64,000 bases of DNA from NCBI RefSeq assembly GCF_026810445.1, contig NZ_CP113949.1:5675291-5739290 (forward strand). Direction: 5' to 3'. This stretch comes from Pseudomonas sp. BSw22131 (GTDB lineage Bacteria > Pseudomonadota > Gammaproteobacteria > Pseudomonadales > Pseudomonadaceae). Every line of letters starts with the position of its first letter. Position 1 is the stretch's first letter. Position numbers and translations under genes: made by a program. The notes beneath the pieces were generated by a model. That model was not told where the DNA came from. It saw nothing but the letters and a program-made list of their open reading frames with translations, and did no database searches. Of the stretch, positions 9,775 to 17,839 are shown in pieces.

Positions 9775-10506
9775 CTAGAAACGAGACCTTGGCGTCGCCA
9801 TCGGCGTCGGATGGTCGCCATCAAGCGGCAGGAAACAGTCTTTTTCGGCGTCGTATGCGCGAATCTCACTGCTCTCGATGTCGTAAACCCAGCCGTGGAT
9901 AAACAGCTGACCGCTCGCCATTTTCGACGCCACTGAAGGGTGAGTACGCAAATGCTGCAACTGCGCGATGACGTTCTCTTCAGTGAGTACATGCATCGTT
10001 TCTTTCTCGCCTGCGCAATTGCAGTTGTCTTCAACCACCGTGCGAGCGACTTCAGCGTGGCGCAGCCAAGCTTTTACCGTGGGCATTTTTTCGAGGGTAT
10101 GCGGATTGAGAACAGCCCGCATCGCGCCGCAATCGGAGTGACCACAAACGATGATGTGATGCACACCCAACGCCATGACCGCGTATTCGATGGCAGTGGA
10201 AACGCCACCGTTCATTGGGCCATATGGAGGAACGACGTTACCGACGTTGCGGGTGACGAAGAGGTCGCCAGGTGAGCTATGGGTGATGAGTTCCGGCGAG
10301 ATACGAGAATCAGCACAGGTGATGAACATGGCACGCGGTTGCTGAGCGGTCGCGAGCTTTTTAAACAGTTCTTCCCGTTGAGGGAAGATGTTAGTGCGGA
10401 AATGCTTGAAGCCGTCGACAATCTGCCGAAGCGCTACTTCAGCGGTCTCGGCCGCGGGCAAACCATCTACCGGCGCAATCGAAGGCTGCTTATCAATGTC
10501 ACTCAT
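9775..10506 (-). CDS. Beta-class carbonic anhydrase
   Basis: Zinc enzyme that interconverts CO2 and bicarbonate, 243 residues. Zinc ligands are Cys64 in CADSR, His123 and Cys126 in CGHSDC; Asp66 and Arg68 form the conserved dyad. The start at 10506 (MSDIDKQP) has AGAGGAC upstream; a 20-codon extension is possible but lacks a ribosome site. It resembles PA0102 of PAO1, also next to a SulP gene. The pair could concentrate or export inorganic carbon or balance pH; this is inference from order. Confidence 0.94.
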   Translation of the reverse strand: MSDIDKQPSIAPVDGLPAAETAEVALRQIVDGFKHFRTNIFPQREELFKKLATAQQPRAMFITCADSRISPELITHSSPGDLFVTRNVGNVVPPYGPMNGGVSTAIEYAVMALGVHHIIVCGHSDCGAMRAVLNPHTLEKMPTVKAWLRHAEVARTVVEDNCNCAGEKETMHVLTEENVIAQLQHLRTHPSVASKMASGQLFIHGWVYDIESSEIRAYDAEKDCFLPLDGDHPTPMATPRSRF

Positions 10507-10829
10507 GTCTCGTCCTCTCTGACGGATAAATGTGGAATTTCCGTTAATGACTGAAGGATGACCCATGTCTCTCTTTCCGTGAACATGTCATCTGTCGCGC
10601 GACTGATCGCTTGTCTCAAGTCCACCATAACGGCCCAAACTTAATTGAAACTGAATGCATCGCTCTAGCTCGCGGGTTGTGGTTAAGAAAATCTTAATTC
10701 CAACCCGGACAACGGCGAGCGCGGGTCCATTTATATAAGCGTGCCTACACAGGATAAATCCGTCAAACGATAGAAATAGTCCCTGTTTACGGGGGGTATT
10801 ACCAGCAGCGTACCTTTTGCGACCTGCGC
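10507..10829. other. Intergenic region upstream of the carbonic anhydrase gene
   Basis: 323 bp that must contain the promoter of the carbonic anhydrase (minus strand) and the 3' flank of the radical SAM gene. A 95-codon minus-strand frame (10588-10875) overlaps the radical SAM end and has no family signature. No clear operator or terminator was seen. Confidence 0.4.
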
Positions 10830-11888
10830 TTAAAGCAAAGACATCTGTCTGCCGGGCGGGGAAAACGCATCGCAATCGAGCTTGAAGCTGTCGCGCTGAT
10901 TAAGCCCCAATTTTCTCACCGCAATGCTAAAGCGCTGTGCCAGCAGATCTGCGAACACGCCCTCGCCACGCATCCGGCTACCGAAACGGCTGTCGTATAC
11001 CTCGCCCCCGCGAGACTGCCGCACAAGGCTCATCACATGCTCCGCCCTTTGCGGATAATGCGCCTGCAACCACTCTTCGAAAAGTGGCGCCACTTCCAAT
11101 GGCAGTCGCAACATCACGTAGCTGGCGGCCAAGGCTCCGGCGGCCTTGGCTTCAGCCAAGAGGCTCTCAAGCTCCATGTCGTTAATCATCGGAATCATCG
11201 GCGCGAGCAACACACCCACCGGAATACCTGCGTCTCTCATCACGCGAATCGCCCGAAGTCTGGCCTTGGGCGCTGCCGCACGCGGTTCGAGGATGCGTTT
11301 GAGCTCATCATCGAGCGAGGTCAGGCTGATAAACACCGAGACCAATTGCAACCTGGCCAGCTCTGCCAAGAGATCGAGATCGCGAAGAATCAACGACCCT
11401 TTGGTGATGATTGTCACGGGATGGCGATATCGCAGCAGCACTTCAAGCGTGGCGCGGGTGATCGTGTAGTCGCGTTCGATGGGTTGGTAGGGATCAGTAT
11501 TGGCGCCCAACGTAACCGGCGCGACGGTATAGCCCGGTTTGGACAATTGCTGCTCAAGCAGCGCCGCCGCATTGGTCTTTGCAATCAGTTTGGTCTCAAA
11601 ATCCAGCCCCGGCGACATCTCCCAATACGCATGGCTGGGTCGGGCATAACAATAAATGCAACCGTGCTCGCAGCCTCGGTACGGATTGATCGAGCGATCA
11701 AACGGGATGTCCGGGGAGGTATTGCGGGTGATGATGCTCTTGGCTGTCTCGACGGTGACTGTTGTGCCTTGCGTAATGGGCACTTCCTGATACCAGCCAT
11801 CATCTTCGGCTACCGAACGATTGGGCGCGAATCGGTTGTGGGGATTGGCGGCCGTGCCTCGACCGCGAGGGGGAAGTGTGATTGACAT
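10830..11888 (-). CDS. PA0069-family radical SAM protein (Rv2578c-like)
   Basis: A 352-residue radical SAM protein of unknown substrate. The [4Fe-4S] motif is CEHGCIYC, Cys73, Cys77 and Cys80, in the context NPYRGCEHGCIYCYARPSH in two halves. The family is related to SplB-type photoproduct lyases (Rv2578c/COG1533). A perfect LexA box lies 17 bp upstream of the ATG, so it should be SOS-induced; PA0069 is a known member of the PAO1 LexA regulon. A role in DNA repair or damage response is therefore likely but not shown. Confidence 0.9.
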   Translation of the reverse strand: MSITLPPRGRGTAANPHNRFAPNRSVAEDDGWYQEVPITQGTTVTVETAKSIITRNTSPDIPFDRSINPYRGCEHGCIYCYARPSHAYWEMSPGLDFETKLIAKTNAAALLEQQLSKPGYTVAPVTLGANTDPYQPIERDYTITRATLEVLLRYRHPVTIITKGSLILRDLDLLAELARLQLVSVFISLTSLDDELKRILEPRAAAPKARLRAIRVMRDAGIPVGVLLAPMIPMINDMELESLLAEAKAAGALAASYVMLRLPLEVAPLFEEWLQAHYPQRAEHVMSLVRQSRGGEVYDSRFGSRMRGEGVFADLLAQRFSIAVRKLGLNQRDSFKLDCDAFSPPGRQMSLL

Positions 11889-11904
11889 AAACGCGACCTA
11901 TGTA

Positions 11905-11920
11905 CTGTTTATTCATACAG
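11905..11920. promoter_or_regulatory. LexA (SOS) box upstream of the radical SAM gene
   Basis: CTGTTTATTCATACAG matches the 16-bp gammaproteobacterial LexA operator CTGT-N8-ACAG with an AT-rich centre. It is centred about 24 bp before the ATG at 11888, overlapping the expected promoter. Confidence 0.88.
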
Positions 11921-12193
11921 TACAGCGAAAAAACTTAACGTGCCATTCCCGTCTGTGGAACCCGACGCGGCCAGACAGGCGGCGGCAATCCATTCCTGCA
12001 AAAGCAGCAAAGCGCTATTCAGGAAGACTCCCGTCAGTGAGCCTTTTCAGAGAGCCGAAACACGAAGAAAAGACTTCACTCTTGCACTTAAATATCAGGT
12101 TGTTATTACTGGGCACCGAAATGTAAGGATTACATTTCTACTGACCTGAAACTGCAAGAATTAACCCAGCAACATTCGAAAAGGATTTCGAAA

Positions 12194-13837
12194 ATGAAAA
12201 AAAACATCACATCAGCCACAGCGGCGGCTTCGCTGTTTGCGCTGGCATCATTGCCTATCAATGCAGCAACCATTGACTCCAGAAACAAACCGTTCAACGA
12301 GTATTCATGGATCACCACCCATAACTCCTACGAAAAAATCAATCAAAACCTCAAAGAAATGCCGCAGCAACTCAAAGACGGCGTACGCGGCTTCATGCTT
12401 GATCTTTACCCCAACACATCCAATCCTCGGCCAGAAGAACGCGTCAGGGTTTGCCATACAACTAATTTTTGCTACGGTCCATTGTCCGCACAGCTAAAAA
12501 ATGAATTCCTTCCGTTCCTCAGGGCTAATCCGAAGGAAGTGGTCACTCTGTTTCTGGAAACTTATGTGTCGCGGGATGACCTGCAAACTGTCTTTAACAC
12601 ACTACCTGAACTGGCCGATGTTTCTTTTAACCCGGGCAACTTCGCCGCCGGACGCTGGCCCACCCTGAGCGAAATGGCAAACAATAATAACCGACTCATT
12701 ATGATGACCGACAAGCGCGACATTGGCGGGGAGTATAAGGTCAATGGAAAAACCATCACCGTCCTGTTTGACCAGGATTGGATCGTGCAAAACCACTGGT
12801 CAACATTAGGGCTATTAGCTTCCAGTCTCGAAAAGCAACATAACTGGTCTTGCCCAACGCGCTGGGGCAACAAGCCTATCGCTATTCAATCGGCCACCAG
12901 TAAAAACTGGAAGCAGTGGAAACCACTCTTTCTGATGAATCAATTTCATCATGGGAGCTCCACGACCCTGGACTCGGCAGCCTACGACAACAACCTGACT
13001 TACCTCATGCGTCGCGTTGACAACTGCGGCGTCACCCCCAATTTCATCGGCGTTAACAACTACAAGAGTGGCGAGGCTGATCGCTACACCAATGCGCTGA
13101 ACAATGGCGGCATCTATTTTTACGAGGATGTTAATGCCAACAAGGCTCAGGATGCGGTGTGCGTAATCCCTGCAACCCACGGCGTTGTTAATTTAAAAGC
13201 CAACGGTTGTGAAAATGACGAAGCCAAGTCGTTGACACTGTCCGGCGTTGCAAAAGGCACTCGCATCACACTATTCGACAGCCCAAGCGGCAATAAGCAA
13301 GACGATCACTTGATCATTGATGTAAAGCGAGACATCGGTATTCAGGAGCATGTGTTGCTGCCCAACTTTGAAAGTCATCACAACAATGAACACTACCAAG
13401 CCGTATACAATCGCAACAATGGTCTGAACGGCAAGCTCTCGCGTATAAACATCGGTGGGACACCCACTGGCTTCGCCGATTCCTCAGTCGCCTTTTATGA
13501 GGGAGGGAATGCAAGCCAGAACCTTGATTGCGTCATTCCGTTTGCACACGGATATAACTTAAAAATGAAAAATAACGCGTTCGGATGCTCTAACGACGAA
13601 ATCCGGTCGGCGGTTATTGTAAAAGCAAAAGCAGGCAGTTCATTTACCCTGACGGGTCATCCGGATGGAGACTTCAACCAAGGTCGAACCGAGGTAAAAA
13701 TTCTGAGAAATATTACCCTGCCTGTCACCATCCCCAGCTTCGACCGAAACTACAAAAGTGACACTGTGGAAGTGATCCATCACGGCAACGCCATCGACGG
13801 CAAAATCTCTTTTGGCTACATTGGCGGTAAACAATAA
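12194..13837 (+). CDS. Secreted PI-PLC X-like phosphodiesterase with duplicated C-terminal module
   Basis: A 547-residue exported protein. Residues 1-25 are a type I signal peptide (cleavage near NAA). Residues 30-310 are a PI-PLC X-like TIM-barrel domain: His43 in TTHNSYE, Asp70 in GFMLDLY, and His88 in VCHTTNFCYG match the expected catalytic positions. Residues about 317-425 and 445-547 are two copies of a Cys-containing module (CVIPATHGVVNLKANGC and CVIPFAHGYNLKMKNNAFGC), possibly beta-sandwich binding domains. Start: ATG 12194 after AAAGGATTTCGAAA. It is AT-richer than its neighbours and single-gene, which suggests acquisition. The substrate could be phosphoinositides or glycolipids; unproven. 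Confidence 0.85.
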   Translation: MKKNITSATAAASLFALASLPINAATIDSRNKPFNEYSWITTHNSYEKINQNLKEMPQQLKDGVRGFMLDLYPNTSNPRPEERVRVCHTTNFCYGPLSAQLKNEFLPFLRANPKEVVTLFLETYVSRDDLQTVFNTLPELADVSFNPGNFAAGRWPTLSEMANNNNRLIMMTDKRDIGGEYKVNGKTITVLFDQDWIVQNHWSTLGLLASSLEKQHNWSCPTRWGNKPIAIQSATSKNWKQWKPLFLMNQFHHGSSTTLDSAAYDNNLTYLMRRVDNCGVTPNFIGVNNYKSGEADRYTNALNNGGIYFYEDVNANKAQDAVCVIPATHGVVNLKANGCENDEAKSLTLSGVAKGTRITLFDSPSGNKQDDHLIIDVKRDIGIQEHVLLPNFESHHNNEHYQAVYNRNNGLNGKLSRINIGGTPTGFADSSVAFYEGGNASQNLDCVIPFAHGYNLKMKNNAFGCSNDEIRSAVIVKAKAGSSFTLTGHPDGDFNQGRTEVKILRNITLPVTIPSFDRNYKSDTVEVIHHGNAIDGKISFGYIGGKQ

Positions 13838-13866
13838 ACTCAAGCAACACAGTCCGTCGGTAAACT

Positions 13867-13894
13867 AAGCGGGAGGGCGAAAATCCTCCCGCTT
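13867..13894 (+). terminator. Hairpin downstream of the PI-PLC-like gene
   Basis: Perfect 10-bp stem AAGCGGGAGG/CCTCCCGCTT with an 8-nt loop, 29 bp after the stop. It lacks a T-run on either side apart from the terminal TT, so termination is likely but not certain. Confidence 0.6.
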
Positions 13895-13948
13895 CACTGC
13901 TTCCAAGATCAAGCAAAGAACGTGCATTGATCAGGGAAGCCTAACATT

Positions 13949-14236
13949 TCAACTCGGATCAACTGGCTTTTTGAGCTTCGGGTTCGGGAAAAACTGCACC
14001 CCCTGAACCTTCGGATCTGCCGGTTTAGGCACTGCCTTGTTGACCCGGGTGCCCAGCTCTTTCGGGATCGATTGCCCTTGGGCATTGAGCGTGTCCGAAT
14101 ATCCGCAATGCACGCATTCGCGATGCGGGACGTCGTCTTCGTTCCACATCATCAGTTTGTCGGGCTCGCTGCACGCCGGGCATACAGCCCCGGCGATAAA
14201 GCGTTTCTTGGTCACTACCGCGGGTGTATCGGTCAT
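13949..14236 (-). CDS. YheV-family zinc-ribbon protein
   Basis: A 95-residue protein with two CxxC pairs (CPAC near residue 19 and CVHC near 41) that form a zinc ribbon, typical of the YheV family. The basic, Pro/Lys-rich tail (PNPKLKKPVDPS) is likely disordered. Its ATG overlaps the prlC stop by 4 bases (ATGA), so the two are co-translated; this pairing is common in gammaproteobacteria. Function is unknown; a metal- or nucleic-acid-binding role is plausible. Confidence 0.88.
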   Translation of the reverse strand: MTDTPAVVTKKRFIAGAVCPACSEPDKLMMWNEDDVPHRECVHCGYSDTLNAQGQSIPKELGTRVNKAVPKPADPKVQGVQFFPNPKLKKPVDPS

Positions 14237-16284
14237 GCTGCGGCGTCCTCACTCAAGCCTGAATGGCGCAAGAGTGCGTCAATTGAAGGCTCACGTCCGC
14301 GGAAGTCAACGAACAGCACCATCGGCGCTTGCGAACCGCCACGCGCCAGGATGGCTTCACGGAAAGCACGTCCGGTTTCTTCGTTGAGTACGCCATCTTC
14401 TTCAAACTTGGAGAACGCATCCGCCGACAGCACTTCTGCCCACTTGTAGCTGTAATAGCCCGCGGCATAACCACCTGCAAAAATGTGCGCAAAGCTGTTG
14501 GGGAAGCGGTTGTAGGCAGGTGGACGCATGACCGAAACTTCATCTCGCACGCCTTCAAGCACCTGCAGCGTCGTGCGGCCGTCGCCATGGGTGGCGTGCA
14601 GCTCGAAGTCGAACAGCGAAAACTCAATCTGGCGAATCATCATCAGACCGGACTGGAAGTTCTTCGCAGCGAGCATTTTTTCCAGCAGGTCCTGAGGCAG
14701 TGGTTCGCCGCTCTCGTAGTGACCGGAAATCAGCGCCAAGCCTTCAGGCTCCCAGCACCAGTTTTCCATGAACTGGCTTGGCAACTCGACCGCGTCCCAA
14801 GCAACACCGTTAATGCCCGATGCGCCCGCGTGTTCTACGCGAGTCAGCAGGTGGTGCAGGCCGTGACCGAATTCGTGGAACAGAGTGGTGACCTCATCAT
14901 GGGTCAGCAGCGCGGGTTTGCCGCTGTCTGCCGGGGTGAAGTTGCAGACCAGATTGGCCACCGGGCTTTGCAGCACGCCATCCAGGGTGCGACGACGGTC
15001 ACGAGCGCCATCCATCCACGCACCGCCACGCTTATTGGCGCGGGCATATAGATCGAAGAAGAAGCGGCCCACGTGCTGACCGTTCTCTTTGATTTCGAAC
15101 AGGCGCACGTCCGGATGCCAGGTGTCGAAGCCTTTCTGCTCGGCGATTTCAATGCCGTACAGTTTTTGCACGATGGCGAACAGGCCGCCCAGCACCTTGT
15201 CGATCGGGAAGTAGGCGCGCAGTGTTTCCTGAGACACGCTGTAGCGCTGCTCGCGCAGCTTTTCGCCGTAAAACCCGCTGTCCCAGCTCTGCAAATCAGG
15301 GCAACCCTGTTCGGCAGCGTAGGCTTTCAGCTGCTCAAGGTCCTGAGCCGCGAACGGTTTACTGCGCTTGGCCAGATCGCGCAGGAAGCTGAGCACCTGA
15401 TCACTGGATTCAGCCATCTTGGTGGCCAGACTCAACTCGGAGAAGCTTGCAAAACCCAACAAGCTGGCCAGTTCCTGACGCAGGTCGAGAATCTGTTCCA
15501 TCACCGGGCCGTTGTCATTCTTACCGGCATTCGGGCCTTGGTCCGACGCACGGGTGCAATACGCCGCGTAGACTTCTTGGCGCAGTGCGCGGTCTTCGGC
15601 GTAGGTCATTACCGCGTAATAGCTTGGGAACTCCAGCGTGATGAGGTAGCCGTCGAGGTCTTTGGCCTGAGCCGCAGCGGCCATTTGAGCTTTGGCCGAG
15701 TCAGTCAGGCCGAGGAGGGTGGCTTCGTCAGTAACAAGCTTGGTCCACGCTTGCGTCGCATCAAGCAATTGATTGGAGAACTGGCTGCCCAGCTCCGACA
15801 GCTTGCTCTGCACTTGGGCATAACGCTTTTGCTGCTCGGGCGGCAAGTCGATCCCCGACAAGCGGAAGTCACGCAGCGATTGCTCAAGGATGGTTTTCTG
15901 CGCGACATCGAAGCCAGCCGCCTCAGGGCTGTTGGCCAATGCTTCGAAGGCCTGGAACAGCTCACGGTTCTGGCCCATTTCGGTGGAGTAAGCGCTCAAA
16001 GCAGGCAGGCACGACTCGTACGCCTCACGCAGTTCTGCACTGTTGCGCACAGCATTCAGATGGCTGACCGGGCTCCAGGCTGCGCCAAGGCGGTCGTTAA
16101 GCTCATCCATCGCCAACACCAGGCCGGCCCATGTAGGCTGCGAACCTTGTTTGACGAGCAACTCGACAATCGCAGCGCGGTTGTCGGCAAGAATCTGGTC
16201 AATGGCGGGTTTTACGTGCTCGGCGCGGATCGCCGAGAAAGGTGGCAGGTCGTAGGATTGCAACAGAGGGTTGTTCGCGCTCAC
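14233..16284 (-). CDS. prlC: Oligopeptidase A (M3 zinc metallopeptidase)
   Basis: Cytoplasmic zinc peptidase that degrades oligopeptides, including cleaved signal peptides. The 683 residues agree with E. coli OpdA (680). The zinc site HEFGH (about residues 471-475, in TLFHEFGHGLHHLL) is intact, and the third ligand Glu lies downstream in the helix after it. The start is GTG 16284 (VSANNPLLQSYDLPPF) with AAGGTG 7 bases upstream; an ATG 12 codons earlier has no ribosome site. Operon with yheV downstream, divergent from the gamma-carbonic anhydrase gene. Confidence 0.96.
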   Translation of the reverse strand: MSANNPLLQSYDLPPFSAIRAEHVKPAIDQILADNRAAIVELLVKQGSQPTWAGLVLAMDELNDRLGAAWSPVSHLNAVRNSAELREAYESCLPALSAYSTEMGQNRELFQAFEALANSPEAAGFDVAQKTILEQSLRDFRLSGIDLPPEQQKRYAQVQSKLSELGSQFSNQLLDATQAWTKLVTDEATLLGLTDSAKAQMAAAAQAKDLDGYLITLEFPSYYAVMTYAEDRALRQEVYAAYCTRASDQGPNAGKNDNGPVMEQILDLRQELASLLGFASFSELSLATKMAESSDQVLSFLRDLAKRSKPFAAQDLEQLKAYAAEQGCPDLQSWDSGFYGEKLREQRYSVSQETLRAYFPIDKVLGGLFAIVQKLYGIEIAEQKGFDTWHPDVRLFEIKENGQHVGRFFFDLYARANKRGGAWMDGARDRRRTLDGVLQSPVANLVCNFTPADSGKPALLTHDEVTTLFHEFGHGLHHLLTRVEHAGASGINGVAWDAVELPSQFMENWCWEPEGLALISGHYESGEPLPQDLLEKMLAAKNFQSGLMMIRQIEFSLFDFELHATHGDGRTTLQVLEGVRDEVSVMRPPAYNRFPNSFAHIFAGGYAAGYYSYKWAEVLSADAFSKFEEDGVLNEETGRAFREAILARGGSQAPMVLFVDFRGREPSIDALLRHSGLSEDAAA

Positions 16285-16397
16285 GGTTTGGCACCTTGGC
16301 AAAAAGAAACACCCGAGCATCTTAATTACAATCGGCGCTGACCGCAGCTATCTCACGAAGATGGCATTGCTATCAGCCTCAAAGAAGGAGCCTATGA

Positions 16398-16946
16398 GTG
16401 GCAATTCGAACGTTCAACGGCCATACGCCGCTTTTGGGTGAGCGGGCATTTGTCGACCACTCGGCGGTGGTCATCGGCGATGTAGAACTGGGCGTCGACA
16501 GCTCAGTCTGGCCGCTGACAGTGATTCGCGGCGACATGCACCGCATCCGCATCGGCGCACGTACCAGCGTTCAGGACGGTAGCGTGTTGCACATCACCCA
16601 TGCCGGTCCTTTTAATCCCGACGGCTTTCCGTGCCTGATCGGCGACGAAGTGACCATTGGTCATAAAGTGATGTTGCACGGCTGCACAGTCGGTAACCGG
16701 ATCCTCATCGGCATGGGCAGCACGATCATGGACGGCGCAGTCATTGAGGACGAAGTGATCATCGGCGCCGGCAGTCTGGTGCCGCCTGGCAAACGTCTGG
16801 AGAGCGGTTTTTTGTATGTAGGCCGTCCGGTGAAGCAGATACGTCCGCTGACCGAAAAAGAAATCGCGTTCTTCCCTTACAGCGCCAGCAATTACGTGAA
16901 GCTCAAAGACCAGCATTTGGTCGAAGGCTTTGACCAGCCCTGCTGA
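16398..16946 (+). CDS. Gamma-class carbonic anhydrase family protein (YrdA-like)
   Basis: A 182-residue left-handed beta-helix trimer protein with hexapeptide repeats (IGDVELGVDSSVWP, IGDEVTIGHKVMLHG). Zinc-ligand positions are His65, His89 and His94. The short YrdA type often lacks measurable carbonic anhydrase activity, so the reaction is uncertain. The start is GTG 16398, 7 bases after AAGGAG; an ATG at 16394 is closer to the ribosome site but in another frame. This is a second carbonic anhydrase class in the window, unrelated in fold to the beta enzyme. Confidence 0.9.
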   Translation: MAIRTFNGHTPLLGERAFVDHSAVVIGDVELGVDSSVWPLTVIRGDMHRIRIGARTSVQDGSVLHITHAGPFNPDGFPCLIGDEVTIGHKVMLHGCTVGNRILIGMGSTIMDGAVIEDEVIIGAGSLVPPGKRLESGFLYVGRPVKQIRPLTEKEIAFFPYSASNYVKLKDQHLVEGFDQPC

Positions 16947-16964
16947 GAACGCGCCTTCTCTTGT

Positions 16965-17055
16965 GCAGGAGCGAATTCATTCGCAAAGCAATATGTCAGG
17001 CCGTACAGGTGTGTTGACTGTCATGGCCTCTCGCGCATGAATTCGCTCCTACAGG
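16965..17055. repeat. REP doublet (inverted pair)
   Basis: Arms GCAGGAGCGAATTCATTCGC and GCGCATGAATTCGCTCCTAC face each other about 50 bp apart between two genes. The arms carry the GGAGCG..CGCTCC core shared by the other REPs of this window, so this is a REP/BIME-type element. Confidence 0.8.
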
Positions 17056-17074
17056 TCACCTACCGAGGAACCCC

Positions 17075-17728
17075 ATGCACTACCAAAACATCCTGTTCGA
17101 CCTGGACGGCACGCTGACCGACCCACGCGAAGGCATCACCCGCTCTATTCAGTTCGCATTGAGCAAACTGGGCATCGAGGAACCCGATATCACGGCGTTG
17201 GAGCACTTTATCGGCCCGCCACTGTTGCAACAGTTCATGCGTTCTTACAACTTCGACGAAGCGAAAGCGTGGGAAGCGGTGGGCTTCTACCGCGAGCGTT
17301 TCAAGGTCACCGGGCTGTACGAAAACCTGGTATTTGATGGTGTATTTGAACTGCTGGAAACCCTGTCGGATCAGGGCCGCAACTTGTTTATCGCGACCTC
17401 AAAGCCGTGGGTCTTTGCTCAGGAGATTGCCCGGCATTTTGACTTCGCACGTCACTTCAAACTGATCTACGGCAGCGAGCTGGACGGCACCCGCACCGAC
17501 AAGGTCGAGCTGATTCGCCACGTGCTGGATGAGGAAGAACTCGACCCGCAGCAGACGCTGATGATCGGCGACCGAAAGCATGATTTGATTGGCGGCAAGC
17601 GCAATGGGCTGGACGTAGCGGCGGTGGGCTATGGTTTTGGCAGTCGTGAAGAGCTGACAGCCGAGGCACCGACGTACCACTTCGATACCCTGAAAGAGCT
17701 GCATGAGGCATTCCTCAAAACCTCATGA
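17075..17728 (+). CDS. HAD-family phosphatase (phosphoglycolate phosphatase-like)
   Basis: A 217-residue cytoplasmic HAD hydrolase. Motif I FDLDGTLTD gives the nucleophile Asp10 and acid/base Asp12; motif II is the Thr in FIATSKPW; motif IV is MIGDRKHD. The alpha-helical cap between motifs I and II has the size of subclass IA (PGP/Gph-like). GAGGAA precedes the ATG. The homologue in PAO1 (PA0065) is also next to the gamma-carbonic anhydrase gene. The substrate is unknown; pyrimidine nucleotides or phosphoglycolate are candidates. REP doublets flank it on both sides. Confidence 0.87.
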   Translation: MHYQNILFDLDGTLTDPREGITRSIQFALSKLGIEEPDITALEHFIGPPLLQQFMRSYNFDEAKAWEAVGFYRERFKVTGLYENLVFDGVFELLETLSDQGRNLFIATSKPWVFAQEIARHFDFARHFKLIYGSELDGTRTDKVELIRHVLDEEELDPQQTLMIGDRKHDLIGGKRNGLDVAAVGYGFGSREELTAEAPTYHFDTLKELHEAFLKTS

Positions 17729-17740
17729 CACTGCAACCTT

Positions 17741-17829
17741 TGTAGGGGCGAGCTTGCCCGCAATGGCGTCATTCCTGACAACGCGATGTCGACTGACGCA
17801 CTGCTATCGCGGGCAAGCGCGCTCCTACG
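17741..17829. repeat. REP doublet (inverted pair)
   Basis: TGTAGGGGCGAGCTTGCCCG and CGGGCAAGCGCGCTCCTACG in opposite orientation about 47 bp apart, between the convergent ends of the HAD and aminopeptidase genes. Confidence 0.85.
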
Positions 17830-17839
17830 CGTGTCAGCG

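Noticed and set aside
11037..11885. 282-codon open frame on the plus strand
   Set aside because: Antisense to the radical SAM gene with intact CxxxCxxC; no ribosome site or motif.
15073..16341. 422-codon open frame on the plus strand
   Set aside because: It is antisense to prlC, which has the HEFGH motif and full-length family match; the antisense frame has no family likeness and comes from GC-skewed codon use.
16394..16396. ATG at 16394 as start of the gamma-carbonic anhydrase
   Set aside because: Wrong frame and only 3 bases from AAGGAG; the GTG at 16398 is in frame with 7-base spacing.
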